DNA of 60,000 nucleotides from Antedon mediterranea (GCF_964355755.1 NC_092674.1:2115001-2175000), one strand, 5' to 3'. Positions 18,901 through 33,900 are shown, counted from the first letter of the stretch. Notes: generated by a model not told the origin, from the letters alone. A program made the numbers and translations.

Positions 18901-21900
18901 TTTGTCCCACTCAATATGACGCCATCAAATTTGAGATTTCTTTTATTAACATCAATTAGTCTATCAATAATTAAACGGTAATATCTATTGGAGATCATTT
19001 CGTGCTGCTGTATTGTTTCATATTCTAATACAATTAGCGGTTTTGCTCCATCATGTAGTCCGTTACAACATTGCTGTCAATTTTATCTGTGGTAGTTAGT
19101 AAGTTTGTTCATTACCTTATATGGGTATATTTATATCCCAGGTTATCAGCATTGTCTTTCTTTATCTCTGTATCATTAGATATCTTAATTCCAGAATGTC
19201 TAACTTACTAATTACATGAATCATATAACTCTGATACTTTAGTTTCAACAATTAATTCAAAGTTTCAATCTTTAGTATTGCTGATAGAATATTATTAATA
19301 TTAAGAAAACTAATACTTTAGTGCCAACTAATATTTTATAACATTTTTGCTGTCAATGCTTTAATGTTTACTCAAAGAAATACAAATTTATCATAATTAT
19401 AAAAGTAATTTAATTTAATTCAATTCAATTTCTTTGTTGCTGCAAATGCTATCAAGGGCTAATATCCGCTTAAAGGCCAGGGGCGGGCAAAAAATTTCTA
19501 TTGATCATACATTCCAATAATTATCGATCTATAGTTTCCCCTATGTTTCATAATTTTTGGGATTTTATTTGTGTTACACGAGCTTGTTGAAAATAAGCTC
19601 TTTCTTATCAGTGGGGGGATAGTTAAAATTACACAGTAAAATCTCTATTTTTTTGTACACAAATTTTGTAAATAGAGAGGCATTTTAAAAAGCTATGAAA
19701 ACTAAACAGTGTGGTAAAAAATGATATCAGATGACTAAATATAAGTAATATAACTTGAATATTACATTTCTGGTATTTTTATTCAACTTCAGATTTTTAT
19801 TTTCATGCTATAGCAAAAATTATCCACCGTATATCCACCATCTTTTTTCACCTTCTAGGGAGTCACCAGACATGTTATTACATTAGGTTAACTACCGAAC
19901 TACTGAAAAAAAGTCTTGCTGGTTTTTATGGAAGAATTTTGCAAAATTTTGTATTTGACCATATTAAGGGAAATTCATGTTTTTTCGTCTTGATTTCTGT
20001 TACAAATATTTGATTTACGTACAATTAACCAAAAATGTTATTAAAAATTATTGCCTGTACCTGAGCTTTAAACATACTACATCATACAAACATACATATT
20101 TTACATTTAAAATTTAAACACATAAAAACGTTCAATAACAAAAAATCATCCAATTAAAGATATATATTTCTCCTAAAAACATTATTTGTTGCCAGATTTG
20201 TTTTTCAATATACAATACCATTTTATTGTCACATAATAGTTATTCACTTTGACCAAAAACTGGATTAAGAAAAAATTATTTACCTGAAAAAAATGTAATT
20301 TTAAGCAAAAACTACTTGAGACAATATTTTTTGGTTAAAATGAAACGTTTCTTTTGTATTTTTATAAGTAAAATAATAATTATTTTTTTTTTTACAGAAG
20401 TGAATAACTTGATTAAAACTGCAAAATGGCCTATTTAAAGTTTGAATTTATTAATCTTCATTTTTCATGTTTTTGCGGGACAATACATCTTTAACATTAA
20501 AATTAGTCAAGTGAAGTTAATTATATACTTTTGCCGTAAATCAACCTACCCAATCAATATATCAATTAATTCAACTGAAATACTATGCAAAATTGAAGGA
20601 CTGTAGCATCTTTGAACTCTGTATTATAATATAACAATATGAGTGATTGAGTAACATAGTTGATGTGACCTCCTGTGGTTCGTTAATGTTTCATTCCCTT
20701 GGTGTATCTAGTGACTTGTTAATTAAAAAATGAATTGATTTATTTATCACCTGACTCATCTCAGATTTATATCATCATATTTTTTGCATAATTTATAGAA
20801 AGGGGAGATGAAATTACAATGAGATAAACATACAATCTGGTGTAAAGCTCTGTCTACACTATCAAACTAGTTTGGACATAAAAAGTGTGATGTACCCAAA
20901 TATGGTAGTCATATGCTTAAATATGGTAGTGATATGACATCATCATGTCCATATATGGGCACATCACATTTGTTGTTATATAATATGTGATAGTGTAGAC
21001 AGAGCTTTAGATGAACAGATTGCTGTATAAAACATAATCTCTCTGACAAATTTCAAATTTTAAAATAATTTTTTTTAACTTGGCCTGTTTGTTTTGTTTA
21101 TGAGTTGGTTTACACTAGACTACCAGGCCTGTTATATTTCTAAAGATGAGGTGGTTCACACTAGACTACCACTACCAGGCCTGTTATGTTTCTAAAGATG
21201 AGTTGGTTTACAGTACAGGGATGTAATTGTGCAGGGCGGAGCCGGGCGGGGCCGCCCTGCCTAAAAGCCTCCCGCCCAGTCTAAAGCTAATTTTAAGGCC
21301 TTCCGCCCAGCGTCAGACGTACCTGTCCGCCCACCCTAAATTCCTTTTTTTTCCGCGAAATATCGGGCATATTCTAGCTAACACAAGCTCACATCGCACA
21401 ATGCAGCTAGCCTAGCACAAAACACACAGCTTTGAAAATCAACCAAGCAGAACTGTCATGTACTTAATGCTGATTGGACGGTACGCTCAAGTTCCACTTG
21501 AGTGAACATCACAACCTAGCATGCAGCTTGCTAGCTAGCTTTGCATGCATGCTGTGCGCGATTTTCTTATCTCCTCTGCTGTATGAATGAATCATGGAGA
21601 ATATTTAAAAAAACCGGCGAATTAAACTGTAGGCTAATCAACCGTTCCACGCCGACTGCTTTGTGGAGTAACTTCCCGACTACGTGTATTTATTAAAAAA
21701 ACATTGAATTGAAACATACTATATATCTTGTACTGTTATTATTTTTTATTTTGTGAATTACATCATTTGCGCGAGTATACTGTAGTATGGCTCGGATGAT
21801 AGCCTAGATCATTCATCGCCCAGGCCGCAGACCTGGCGAAATGTACGTTCGTTCATGTAAGTACATCGTGATGTTTTTCTACGTGGTTGTTGTGCGGCAT

Positions 21901-24900
21901 GAATATCAATAAGAGGTTTTTATCTTGAAAAAATATTCTCGGCTAAATCGAACAAATTTATTTAATTCATGCAAGCTAGCTAGGCCTAGGCGTTCTTCAG
22001 GGGCAAGTTAACCACAAAGGCAGTTATGTTTAGGTCCAAATGGTAGGCCTACACTTACACTGTCAAAGCATGGAGGTATAAACCGGGAGGTACGTATAAT
22101 TACGTCCATGGTACTAAAAGTAATGTTTTGCTTTATTAAAATCATTCACCTGAACAATGATAATATTATTAATAAAAAAAAATGTAAAAAATTACACATA
22201 TAAACCATCATTAAAATGAGTCTTATAAAGGTCAATATAGCAAATTTTTTCAGGGGCCTTCGGCCCCTGAACCCCGACCGGGGGCCCTTGGCGGCCCCCT
22301 GGCCCCCAGCCTAAGTTCCTCGCTTCGCTCGTAAGCTTAGTAAAAAACCACCCTCACAATTTTTTTTTCCACCCTCAACAATTCTTAGCTACAACCCTGA
22401 CAGTACACTAAACTAGCAGGCCTGTTTTTTAAGATGAGGTGGTTTACACTATGCTGTTGATTGAGAGAAATGGATTACGTGCTGTATTGAATGATTAGAA
22501 CGTTGTAAACAAAGTTAGATTAATGTGCGTCTTTTTCAACCCTAATTAGTAATCTAGATGTTGTGTTGCTCTGGCTATTCTTCAACTGCTACAACGGCGC
22601 TGACAGATTGCAATATGAAAATCCTGGTTTCAACTGCCGCTTCCTGGAAGCTGAAGTTTTACAGACGCCGGTTACGAACTTTAGGTTTATTCTGGTTGGC
22701 ATTTCCATACTAAATCTCAAACTGTAAGATGTTGAACCATTGTTGTCATGACATCATTCCAAATCTAATACGAACATATTATGTAACTGTATATAAAAAT
22801 TGTCCCTTTTCATTTGCTGATGAGCATTTTCTATAAAAATTTCTACTGTAGTTTTTTAAATTAAATAAGTGTTGAGTAATGAACAACTGGGCTACGAATT
22901 CATCAACCTTGAAAGTCGCCATAGCAACGGCAGTTAATAACCGTGTATAATTTACGGAACCTACAGGTTATGTGTTGAATCCCGTGTAATTATTCTTCGA
23001 GAGACTCGACGGACGTTCACACTCGTTGATCATGTACAAACGAGAATCCTACATGTGAAGTAATATTGCCGAAAATTTGGATTACGATGATTAATCACGG
23101 AGAGATTCTTACACTTGTTCAGCAAATGCTACACTACACATTACACTTACGGTTTATGGGTTGTGAGAATTGCAATTTAATCATCTTAATTATAGCGACG
23201 AGTTGAGATTTTATTACCGAGACTATTAGTACAACTGCCGTTGCATGGTCAGTAAATACTCATGTATATTGCGCACTGTCCATTATACGGCCATTAAAAT
23301 CAAGGGTAGTAGAATGAAGAGTTATTTGGGTCATTGCCATCGCAAACTACCGCATATTGCAGTTTGTACATCAGTATCTTGGCAACAATTTATCATTATA
23401 TCAATTATTGGTCGATAGGTGGAATGGCCGACGACATTAGATTGCACATACGCCAACTCTGTAATCCTGTAAATGTAGTTTATATCTCAAACATTTATCT
23501 CTAGTGGCCTACATATTTTGCATTAAAAACAAATTTAATTCTTACAGTAGCTCCTTAAAGTAATTTGAAGATATAACTTTGCCCTAATTTATACACAAGC
23601 GTAAAAGCATACTCTGTCATTCTCTGGCCCACATGTCATGCAATACAATTGAATTTCAACAGTAAATGCTTCAACTCACTGTTTTTATGACGTTATCACT
23701 ATCAGTATTTTTTTTAGCGTACAGGGTCAGAAATCAGAAATTTTAACCTTCAATATTTATACAATCTTTATTCATAATTTTATTGCACTACTACGCCTTT
23801 GTTTTCAAATGTGGATAAAAATTCAAGTCTGCTGCATGTAAATTATTATTATTATTATTATATGTCATATACAATAATTTCACATTGAGGCTAGGGTATT
23901 GCATTTTCCATCATCTGGTATGATGCAGAGGACATGCATAAACAACATTAAGCTACATGTGCAACATTACTAAATGTTAAGCAAGTTCCCTAAATGTTAG
24001 ATATATGGCGATCCATATACAGAGGTGTTCTGTACCTAATTTTAAAGTGTTTAAATCGGACTTTAAAGTACTGAATACTCTAAAACTCTGTATACACTAT
24101 CAAACTTTATGTGATGTTCCCATATATGGACATGATGATGCCAAATCACTACCATATTTGCGCATATTACTGCCATATTTTTTTTCAAACTAGTTTGTTT
24201 GCCGAGCCGAACTTATCATGTAAATGTACCCATACAATAAGTAAGTAAATATGTTTCCATCCTTTTAATACAACACGCTTAATCAACAATATAATCAACA
24301 ATATTTTAAATTAAATTCTTTTTAATTTATTGAAATATTATACTTTTTTTTCTGTATGTGAGTCATGTAACATGAGTATGAATTAATTTCTATAATAAAT
24401 TTAACTGAATGTTGTTTGTTGTCGGGCAGAGATTGAAAACAATGGGAGTGAGTGAGCTAGAGGAACGCTAATGTACTGCTAGGCCGATTGAAATGACAGA
24501 TGATACAGTCAATATAAAATATCTGATTCAATTAATGTCACATTGGGCATTGCATTTATTCCCATCAAATCTTTGTGGAATTAAATTTGATGAGATTGAA
24601 AAATAGGATGAGGTAGCCTTAGCTTTCTCTAATGCTGAAATATGGTTTTATTTTGATACAAATGACATTGAATTACCTTTTTTGAATACTGTTATTTAGC
24701 GCAATAAAAATAAAATATGAATATATTTTTATTAAGAACATTTAAAGAATATGACAAAATTGTATACAAATTATTGAAGCGTCAGTTTGTTTTAATTTTT
24801 CGGCGTTATCAGCGTGAGGAAAGAGAAAATAAAACTACACTATGTCTATGATAGCAATGTGTCATTTATAGGCCTAAATGAAGGAGAAAAATCCTTGATT

Positions 24901-27900
24901 TAATTGTAAATATTAATCATTATATAAACCTGGTACTAAACCTATTTTATAATAGTACATTCTGTATACAGCACATGGAAATACTGTACTCTGATGATAA
25001 TAACATTTGAATTACTCCAGAAAAGTAAATGACCTTTACTCTCTGTTACAGCACTGCATGGGGCCTACCTGCGAAATTAGGTAAAAATTTGGGGATAACA
25101 TTAAGCCTACAATATGGAGTGGCATTGGAGCTATGATCTACAGTACTAGCGAATAATTTATAATTTAATATTTTTGTGTTATTTAATAAATTATTCTTTA
25201 ATAATGATGCTTGATAAGTATACAATAAGCCAACAGGTTAAAGAAAAAGCTAAAATTAGAATTATAATTGATGTAATAAAGAGTTATGAATATTATTGAA
25301 TTTACTGGTATATCGTTAAATGCCTGTAGTAGTAATAATACCTCCGAGCTGAGGTTGATTAACATTAATTTGCAACGAACATACAAAACAAAGACTTGGC
25401 AGCAAGTTGCGAATCTAAATTTGATGTATTTTTCTTTTGGCTGTTCAAAATTATTATGCAATAAACAATATTTTGTTTATTTTTACTTTTTGAATGCAAG
25501 CTGTTCGAATAAAATGATGGAAGCCTCTCTTTCTAGACTGTTTCAAACAAACTTGGGAATTTCCGACAGTATGTAGTTTAAGGATGGTAAGATCCGCTTG
25601 GTATTGGTGTTGGTAAATGAATATTAAATGAAAGGGCTATTGTCGGTTTATCCAGGTAAGCTAGCACTCCTAGACTACCAACACCACTGTTGGTTTGTGT
25701 AACCATCTTTAAAAAGGGTCCCCCTTCCAGTTTAGCCCAGCGAATTAACTGATATTCAGGGACCCTCTTTTAAGAGGTTTACTTAACCTCTGACCTGAGT
25801 TCTTTAGAGGGCAGGACGCCAACAACGAGTACTGTTTTGATGCTTGTTGCTATATAGGCCATTAGTGCCTCCTACATGTTGTGTAAGAAATTATGTTTAT
25901 GAATGAATGTACAGTAGGAAATAAATGTTATTTTGATTGATTGAAAAGTTTACTGTATTATTTTACTCTAAATACGCCATTGTGTATTTCCAATTACTTT
26001 ACCATTATGATGATAATGATATTTTCAATTACTGTACCACTTTGAAATCCGTGCACTAGTACTGAAAATGCCTGCAGAATAAAGAATAAATAAATAATAA
26101 ATATTGTTTGGACACTAGAAAAAAAAACCAGCGTAACACTGTGTATACACACATTTAATAATTAAATTAATTCATATGGTAATAATGTTCATAATAAATG
26201 GCTAAATTTTATTCATGTTTTATATATTGTTTTTTAACCAATTTCAATAATTTATGAAATAAATTAAAATATTAAAACCTTGTTTTTCGATTTTCTTTTT
26301 CTTTCTAAAATCAATCAAATAAAGTATGAAAATAAAAGACTTTATTGCGACCACTAATAATGTTGGATTTCAATGATTTATGAAATAAAATATTAAATAA
26401 TATTAATAAAATGTTAAACCTGTCTTTGTTTATCACTTTTCATTTTCTTTCTAAAATCAATCAAATAAACTATAAAAATAAAAGACTTTATTGCGACCAC
26501 TAATAATGTTGGATTTCAATGATTTATGAAATAAAATAAAATATTAAATAATATTAATAAAATGTTAAACCTGTCTTTGTTTATCACTTTTCATTTTCTT
26601 TCTAATATCAATCAAATAAACTATAAAAATAAGAGACTTTATTGCGACCACTAATAATGTTGGATTTCAATGATTTATGAAATAAAATAAAATATTAAAT
26701 AATAATATTAATAAAATGTTAAACCTGTCTTTGTTTATCACTTTTCATTTTCTTTCTAAAATCAATCAAATAAACTATAAAAATAAAAGAGACTTTATTG
26801 CGACCAGTAATAATGTCAAGATTGTTTGTGTAATCACGTCAGTGATTCTTAATGCTCCTTAATATGTCGCAAGATTTATTTTTTCTATTCCATATGACGT
26901 TCATTGTCTAGTGTATTATCGTCAAATACTAATTGATTTAGTCAAGAATATACAGAATATCATTCGTTAATATACAGTAAATATTAATGTTAAATTCTGA
27001 GATAAGCAGGGGTAAACATTTGTAGGATGTTTGTTCCTGGATACCCACCTTATCTCAGATGTTCTCCCTTATGAAAATATAACCTTTTCACCTCAGGAAA
27101 TTATTTGCTCTATTGCACTCATAAATATTCATTATTTATATATCATTATTTACCCTTGTTACGTAATAAAAAGAACCTTTACTACCAACAATGTTTACGT
27201 ATTTATTTCATGATACTATAAATAAATAAATAAATACAGCGATCTGTCTTGTACTGTACTCTTTCAAGCATCGCTTGACGTCCGAAGGTGTTAAGAAGGA
27301 TTATATTTTACCAAATTTGTTCTTTTAAATTGTTAAAATGTTATATTTGCATCTTTGTTGAAAGTAAATTAATTAAATAAACATAGAGTGGATTACTATT
27401 CAATTAAGGTATGATCTAAATATAGTAACCCAAAAAAAGAAAATGATTTAATTGATACAATTGAGTGCTTTAATGTGAAGTGAACTATCTTTGTTTCTTG
27501 TTATGACGCCATATAGACGCTTATTAACAAACTAACAAACGCCACATAAAATACAGTAGTATCAATATAAAGGTAAAGGTGAGTCCCGTGTTCTATGAAC
27601 GTAGGGGAATGAGCTGTTAGGAGCTCATTGTACTAAGCCTCGGCATTATGTGGTAGAACGTAGGGGAATGAGCTGTTAGGAGCTCATTGTACTAAGCCTC
27701 GGCATTATGTGGTAGAACGTAGGGGAATGAGCTGTTAGGAGCTCATTGTACTAAGCCTCGGCATTATGTGGTAGAACGTAGGGGAATGAGCTGTTAGGAG
27801 CTCATTGTACTAAGCCTCGGCATTATGTGGTAGAACGTAGGGGAATGAGCTGTTAGGAGCTCATTGTACTAAGCCTCGGCATTATGTGGTAGAACGTAGG

Positions 27901-30900
27901 GGAATGAGCTGTTAGGAGCTCATTGTACTAAGCCTCGGCATTATGTGGTAGGGTGGCCAGTTCCTTTCCACGCCGCCTTTTTTCTCCCTAGTATTTTCAA
28001 CTAGGTACTCATTTACAGCTGAGTGGACTGGGAGTTGTCGGGAATTGAACCCAGGTCTATCTGTATGACAGTCAAGTGTCCTAACCACTCGGCTATCCAA
28101 CTCCATCAATATAAAACACGCTAGAAATACCATCCCATACCGGTCTCGTAGTTGATGATTCTTTGACAGGAAAGTTAGTTGTTTTCAAAATGCTTTTTTT
28201 ATGACCCCATTGGAAACTAATTCTTCTTTAAATAGGGATTAATTGCGTCAATCTATCTATCTTTTGTACATTTTAGATTCAAAATAATTCAAGTGTAATG
28301 ATGCAAGGTTATTGTGGACATTTACCACCCTATACCACCATGTGGTATTACCCCTGTGACTTTTAACATTTCTATAGACGTTACTTTATAATTTCAATAC
28401 AAAATTTTATAACAAACAGAGAGATTGAAATTGGTTCCGAAATGTTGATCTCTCAGTCTGTATTAATCAATTTTGTATTGAAATTAATATTATTTTAGCA
28501 AATATTTCTTCAGCAGACACTGTCTATTTAATTCAATAATTGTTTTCATTTTTGTCTTTGCAGGCATGTACTAAAGAAGGGTATCTGTCGATGCAAACAT
28601 CTTCATTCCAAGTAAGTTATTTGATAAAATATCGTCATTTACAAAGTTATGTTTATTAGTCAGATATAAAGCTTGGTTCCATTTAGGTGCAACTCCAGTG
28701 ACTTGACCAATCACAAGTTATTGCGTTCAAGTGTAGCAGCATGATGCCTTAGTCTTTTTGATAATAACTCGGTAGGCTATCTTGGGGGAAAAAATAAATA
28801 GATTTTGCACTCACTTAATATTACACAGTAAACAATTGGAAAACAAAATATTATACAAAATAAAACCAATACAGATATTAATACTGATGTATATCCAATG
28901 TGAGAAACATGAAATTCTTCAACAATGATTGGAAATTCATATTTCAAGATCTTGGTCATAATATTAATTTATATTCCATTTAAAATGTTATGTGCAGAAT
29001 ATCGAAGGTATAAAACGGGTTAAATTGCTCCTTTAGGCAGTTATATTCAAGAGAACGGAAGCATTAGGAAACAGTTAACATGCGATAGCTTATAGTAATA
29101 CTAAGGCTGAAAAATGGGTATTTGGAAACTTGGCACTGGGCATGTGCACACCCCAAAGCACGTCTGGGAAAATAGAGTCTACGAAAACATTTGCTGATAA
29201 ATATTGAAGTGCATACTGTAGTTTTTGTGAGATGAGTGGCGTTTTTTGTAAGAAATTATTTCTTGTTCTATTTTTATTACAGAGATGGCGAAGCAGGTAT
29301 TTCAAGTTAAAAGGGAGGAAGCTGTTCTACGCTAAGGAAAGCAATGTGAGTTGTTTATTTATAGCTTTTAATAATCACATTGCCAACTGTAGCTTATTAT
29401 TATATAGTTTAAAGCATGCCTACTAATATATGTTTACTTATTAATTTGATTAATTGCAAAGTATTGAATTATTTATTTAGTTTCGCGTTCTAGTTTCAAA
29501 TCACTGACTTTTTCATCATATTATTTTTAAGAATGTATAAATTGTTAAATAATGAAGAATGAATGTATTACAAAATATTTAATAAACAGGGTTCGTACGC
29601 GTCCTTAAATTCCTTGAAAGTCATGGAAAAATAAATCTCTTTTTTCAAGTACTGGAAAGTCCTTGAAATTGGCATTTGTCCTTGAATGTCCTGAAAATTG
29701 TTAAAATACAATAAAGTTATATGAATTCTTTTTAATAAAGTTTTGAAAACACTGAACAATAAAAGTATTAAGTATGAAAGTACATGGAAGATAACAACGT
29801 TTGTACGTGCCGACTTTTCCGCCGCCGATAAATGCTCGTACATGAAATAGGCTTTCTTATCAGGTTGGTTGTTGACTGCAGAACGCCACTGGCCAGTGAT
29901 GTTCAGATGACAATCACCTTGAAAAAACTTTGCCCAACTATTCTTTTGTTCCCCCACCGTACATTATTGCATAATAGCTATTACTATTGAAATAAATACT
30001 TGGCCCTTTTTGTGTTCCGATTTTGTTTAAACATTAATTTAACGAATGTAATATTGCAAACATGCATAGCATTTTAGCATTACACTTTAATTAGTGACTA
30101 TACTCGCATTCTATTTATAGCCTCTGATAAGCTATAAATAGAATGCGAGTATAGTGACCTCTCTCAGCGAGGCTCTCTCACACCGCAAGCGCGTATATTA
30201 GCGGTCTCTATATGGCTGCCGATGAGTTTTTTATCGTGCGTTTCTCGTCAGTGGAAATCTATCCAACATGCCGCGTACATGCTTTTTTCAAGAGTCCTGG
30301 CTTTTTGATAGCAAATTTTCCCCGTGGATTAACCGTGCGTCAATAAAAACGGAGGCAAAGTGTAAACTATGTAGAAAAACATTAGATATCTCCAACATGG
30401 GACGGTCGGCGTTAATATCTCATCAAAACGGAAAAAAGCATAAACAACAAATGGAGTTGAGGTTTAACAATACGACGCAAGAAGTTAATCAATTTTTTAG
30501 TAAGTCCAACCCAACAACATCCACCAGTAAATCTAATAGTACCATCACCAGTATTATTGAACAACAAGACATACCAGGAACTAGTGTTGATAATAGTATA
30601 CCGAAACGTACGAACCCAAGTGGCCCGGCGACGATGCAGTATTTCAGTAGTAGTGAGGAGATTCGTAAAGCAGAAATATTGTGGGCCTTATTCATGACTA
30701 ACCGGCACTATTCGAACAAGTCGATGGATGAAATAAATGAAGTATTCCAGGCGATGTTTCCAGATAGTGGAATAGCTGCAAAATTTAGTTGTGGTGAAAA
30801 AAAGTCTGCTTATGTTGTTAATTATGGGTTAGCGCCATATTTTAGGTAAGTTTTGTTTGATATCGATTGATATAGGCCTACAATTTAGATTAAATAAATA

Positions 30901-33900
30901 ATTGTAATAGGCATTTCTGTATTGAGTAATAGCCTGGTGAGTATGAAAAACAAATGTTTTTAGTCTAAGTTTTGTTCATTTTAGGTCATTACTTCTGAAA
31001 CGTGTTACGGATGAGTCAGATTACGTTCTACTATTTGATGAAAGTCTAAACAAAGGTACACAACTAAAGCAAATGGATATCCATGTCCGATTTTGGGCTA
31101 ACAACCACGTGGAAACTAGATTCTTTGATAGTACATTCATGGGTCATGCTACCGCTGAGAAAGTCGTCACCGATTTTAAGATATGTGCAGACAAACTAAA
31201 TCTCGCAAAATTACTTCAAATCGGTATGGATGGTCCAAACGTCAATTAGAAGTTTTATAAACTTCTCTCTGCCGATATAAAGACGAATTACAATACATCA
31301 GTTCTCAACATTGGGTCGTGTGGCCTTCATGTAATGCACAATGGGTTTCAAAGTGGTGTGCAGTCAATTGATTGGAAGGTCTACGACATACTGTCTAGTT
31401 TACAAATACTGTTCAAAGACACCCCTGCTCGTCGGGAAGATTTTGAGAACGCTACTGGCACACATGTGTTTGGCCTTAAGTTTTGTAAACACAGATGGGT
31501 GGAGAATGCTGCAGTTGCGAAGCGGTTTCTCAGTGTTTTTCCGCACCTTAAAACGTACATCAAGCAGGTGACCGAAAAGAAAATAAATGACCCAAAAACA
31601 AAGTCGTATGACACTCTGAAGGCTGCTTCAGTAGACTTATTTACGGTGCCCAGAATGCACTTTTTTGTGATGGTGGCCACACAAATGGAAACGTTTCTTA
31701 AAAAATATCAAACAGATCAACCAATGATACCGTTTCTTGAGAAAGATCTAGTGGCATGTTTGAGAGGGCTATTGAGATTGGTCATTAAACCAGACGTCCT
31801 TTCCGGGCTCGTGAATGGCCAAAGTTTCACTAACTTTAATATAGATGAAACGAAAAACCATTTACTTGCTAACAAAGTAGACTGTGGAATATTAGCTTCA
31901 GAGCATATAAAGGAGTTGATCAAGAAAAAGAAGGTGTCCGAGTTACAAGAACTCAGGTTTAAAAATGAGTGCAAGACCATGGTTCTTACAATTGTTAAGA
32001 AAGTGCTATCTAAATGCCCACTTGGTTTCAGAATCGTTCAAAAAGCGAAATTTCTCGATCCAAGAAATTTTTGTTTAAGTGGTAATGCGCGATCTCTTAA
32101 TGTTGGTAGACTAAAGGCTGTATTAAAAATATTAGCAGACAACCAAAAAATCAACCATGACATGTGTGATGAAATTGTTAATCAGGCAAACGAATTCTAT
32201 GATTTTGTTGTGTTAAATAATTTATCAGATTTCACTGAATACGATCCTAAATGTAGAATTGACGAATTTTACTATGACCGCCTTAGCAAAACCACTAAGT
32301 ATCACGCATTCTGGGGGGTAGTAAAATTGATTCTAATGCTTTCCCATGGCCAGGCGACTGTTGAGAGAGGTTTTAGTGTAAACAAGGAGGTAGCGGCTGT
32401 CAATATGTCAGAGAGTACATATGTTTCGAAGCGCGTTGTATGCGGTCACATAGCTTCAGTTGGTGGTGTTTTGTCTGTAAAGATAACGCCCCAATTAATT
32501 ACTTCTGTGAGTGGGGCTAGGCAACGCTATAATCTCCATCTTGATAATGAAAAACGTAAAGCGGCAGAATCTTCAAAGGCTATTAAGAGAAAATCGACGA
32601 TCGATGAGTTAGATAACTTAAAGAAAGCCAAAAAAAGATGTATTGCTGATATTATGGGTTTAGAAAAATCATCTGCAAAGTTTTCCGATCAAGCTGAAAG
32701 TAAAGGTAGTCTTACCCTCATTGCCAAAGCTAATAGCTTGCGTAGAACCGCTTCTGAAAAAAAAAGAGCAATTAGCTCAACTAGAGGAAGACATTAGACA
32801 TAAATTAGAGGAAATCAAAAATAGCTAGGCTATTGTGTAGATTAAATTAGCAGAAATTGCTAAGTTGTAAAAAATAAACAATGTAAAAATCTCATGTGTT
32901 TATGATCGTTTTGAATAAAGTTCAGAGTGAATTAGAATATGGTTTGATTTCTTTTATTTATACCTTCTAAAAAAAACATACGATATACAGAAACGGCATT
33001 TAAACTCCGAATTCCGAACGAATTGTAGAACGTCATCCTATAGTAGTATCAAATTACCAAATATCGTCGACAGTGCAGTGACTATGGAAACATCAGCCTT
33101 TGTTCAATACACGCCGTGACTACCCTCGATAGGCGCGGAAGTCTGGCGCGGTTCCACAAAGGCTTTACCAGGGAGTTGTTACAACTCTTTACGCTTTACT
33201 ACCGTTACGTGTCATTTTACTCGATTTCCCACGCCTATATTTTCAGTACTGTATGTTTTTTTAGTGGCTACAGTTAATACTTGAATTTCTGAAAAACATC
33301 GTAACTACGAATTCATTTTTTTTTATTAATCTGTTGAACTTAATATTTAGGTATAATAATGTCCTTGAAATTTTAAAATATTGACATTGAATGTCCTTGA
33401 AATGTCCTGGAATTTTACTAGCTCACAGGTGTACGAACCCTGAATAAAACAGTTTCAAACATTTCATTCATTTATTTATTTGTTTAAATCCAAAATAATA
33501 ATATACATAATAATAAAATCACCTTATTTTAATCAATGTTGTGATATTAGTGGGAAAGCTCAACTGATTATGATTAATGTTAAAGAAATGTTCGCTAAAG
33601 GATTAATGTTAATTTTATATATGTTCAATTTATTCATACATTTATCTGTATTTCCAAGAATCAACATTTTTTTCTAACATAACAATGCACAAACCACAAA
33701 CACATGCTTTTAGGGCCTGTTTCTGCTGCAACTGCTCAAAATACGGTATAAAAATACGGTATAAAATACGGTATTTTTTATACCGTATTTTTTAGTACCC
33801 CGTTTCTGCTAACAATACTTCTTGGGTGGTCGTGTTAAATTTCATCTTTTTTACCCAAATTGCCATTCATTTATTTGATGATGGAAGTTTTACGTCTCAC

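Larger units (their letters stand above)
12961..28563 (+). other. DGK intron 1 (15.6 kb)
   Basis: The largest intron. It holds MITE-A copies 4-7, SINEs at 16745-17440, a CAGGG-TIR transposon (21216-22399), a conserved-looking stretch with an X-box (22560-23450), minisatellites at 15427 and 26220, a perfect 59-bp array at 27597 and a SINE at 27951. The long runs 13140-15400, 15960-16740, 19000-20840 and 24200-25560 are AT-rich and contain nothing I can name apart from the duplication at 14416-14725. Confidence 0.8.
29587..33442 (+). mobile_element. hAT-like DNA transposon (3856 bp) in DGK intron 3
   Basis: Termini CAGGGTTCGTACGC and GTGTACGAACCCTG are inverted repeats, flanked on both sides by AATAAA (29581-29586 and 33443-33448) as a probable 6-bp target duplication. 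Subterminal GTCCTTGAAA words recur at both ends, as expected for transposase binding sites. A two-exon transposase lies inside (30268-32797). The element is in the same direction as the DGK gene. Because it is nearly intact apart from one nonsense codon, it is probably young. Confidence 0.85.

Noticed and set aside
25286-25576. 96-codon open frame in DGK intron 1
   Set aside because: AT-rich composition and no domain; a minus-strand frame overlaps it, as expected by chance.
29568-29957. 129-codon minus-strand frame overlapping the hAT left end
   Set aside because: It reads through the terminal inverted repeat and subterminal repeats and has no recognisable domain.
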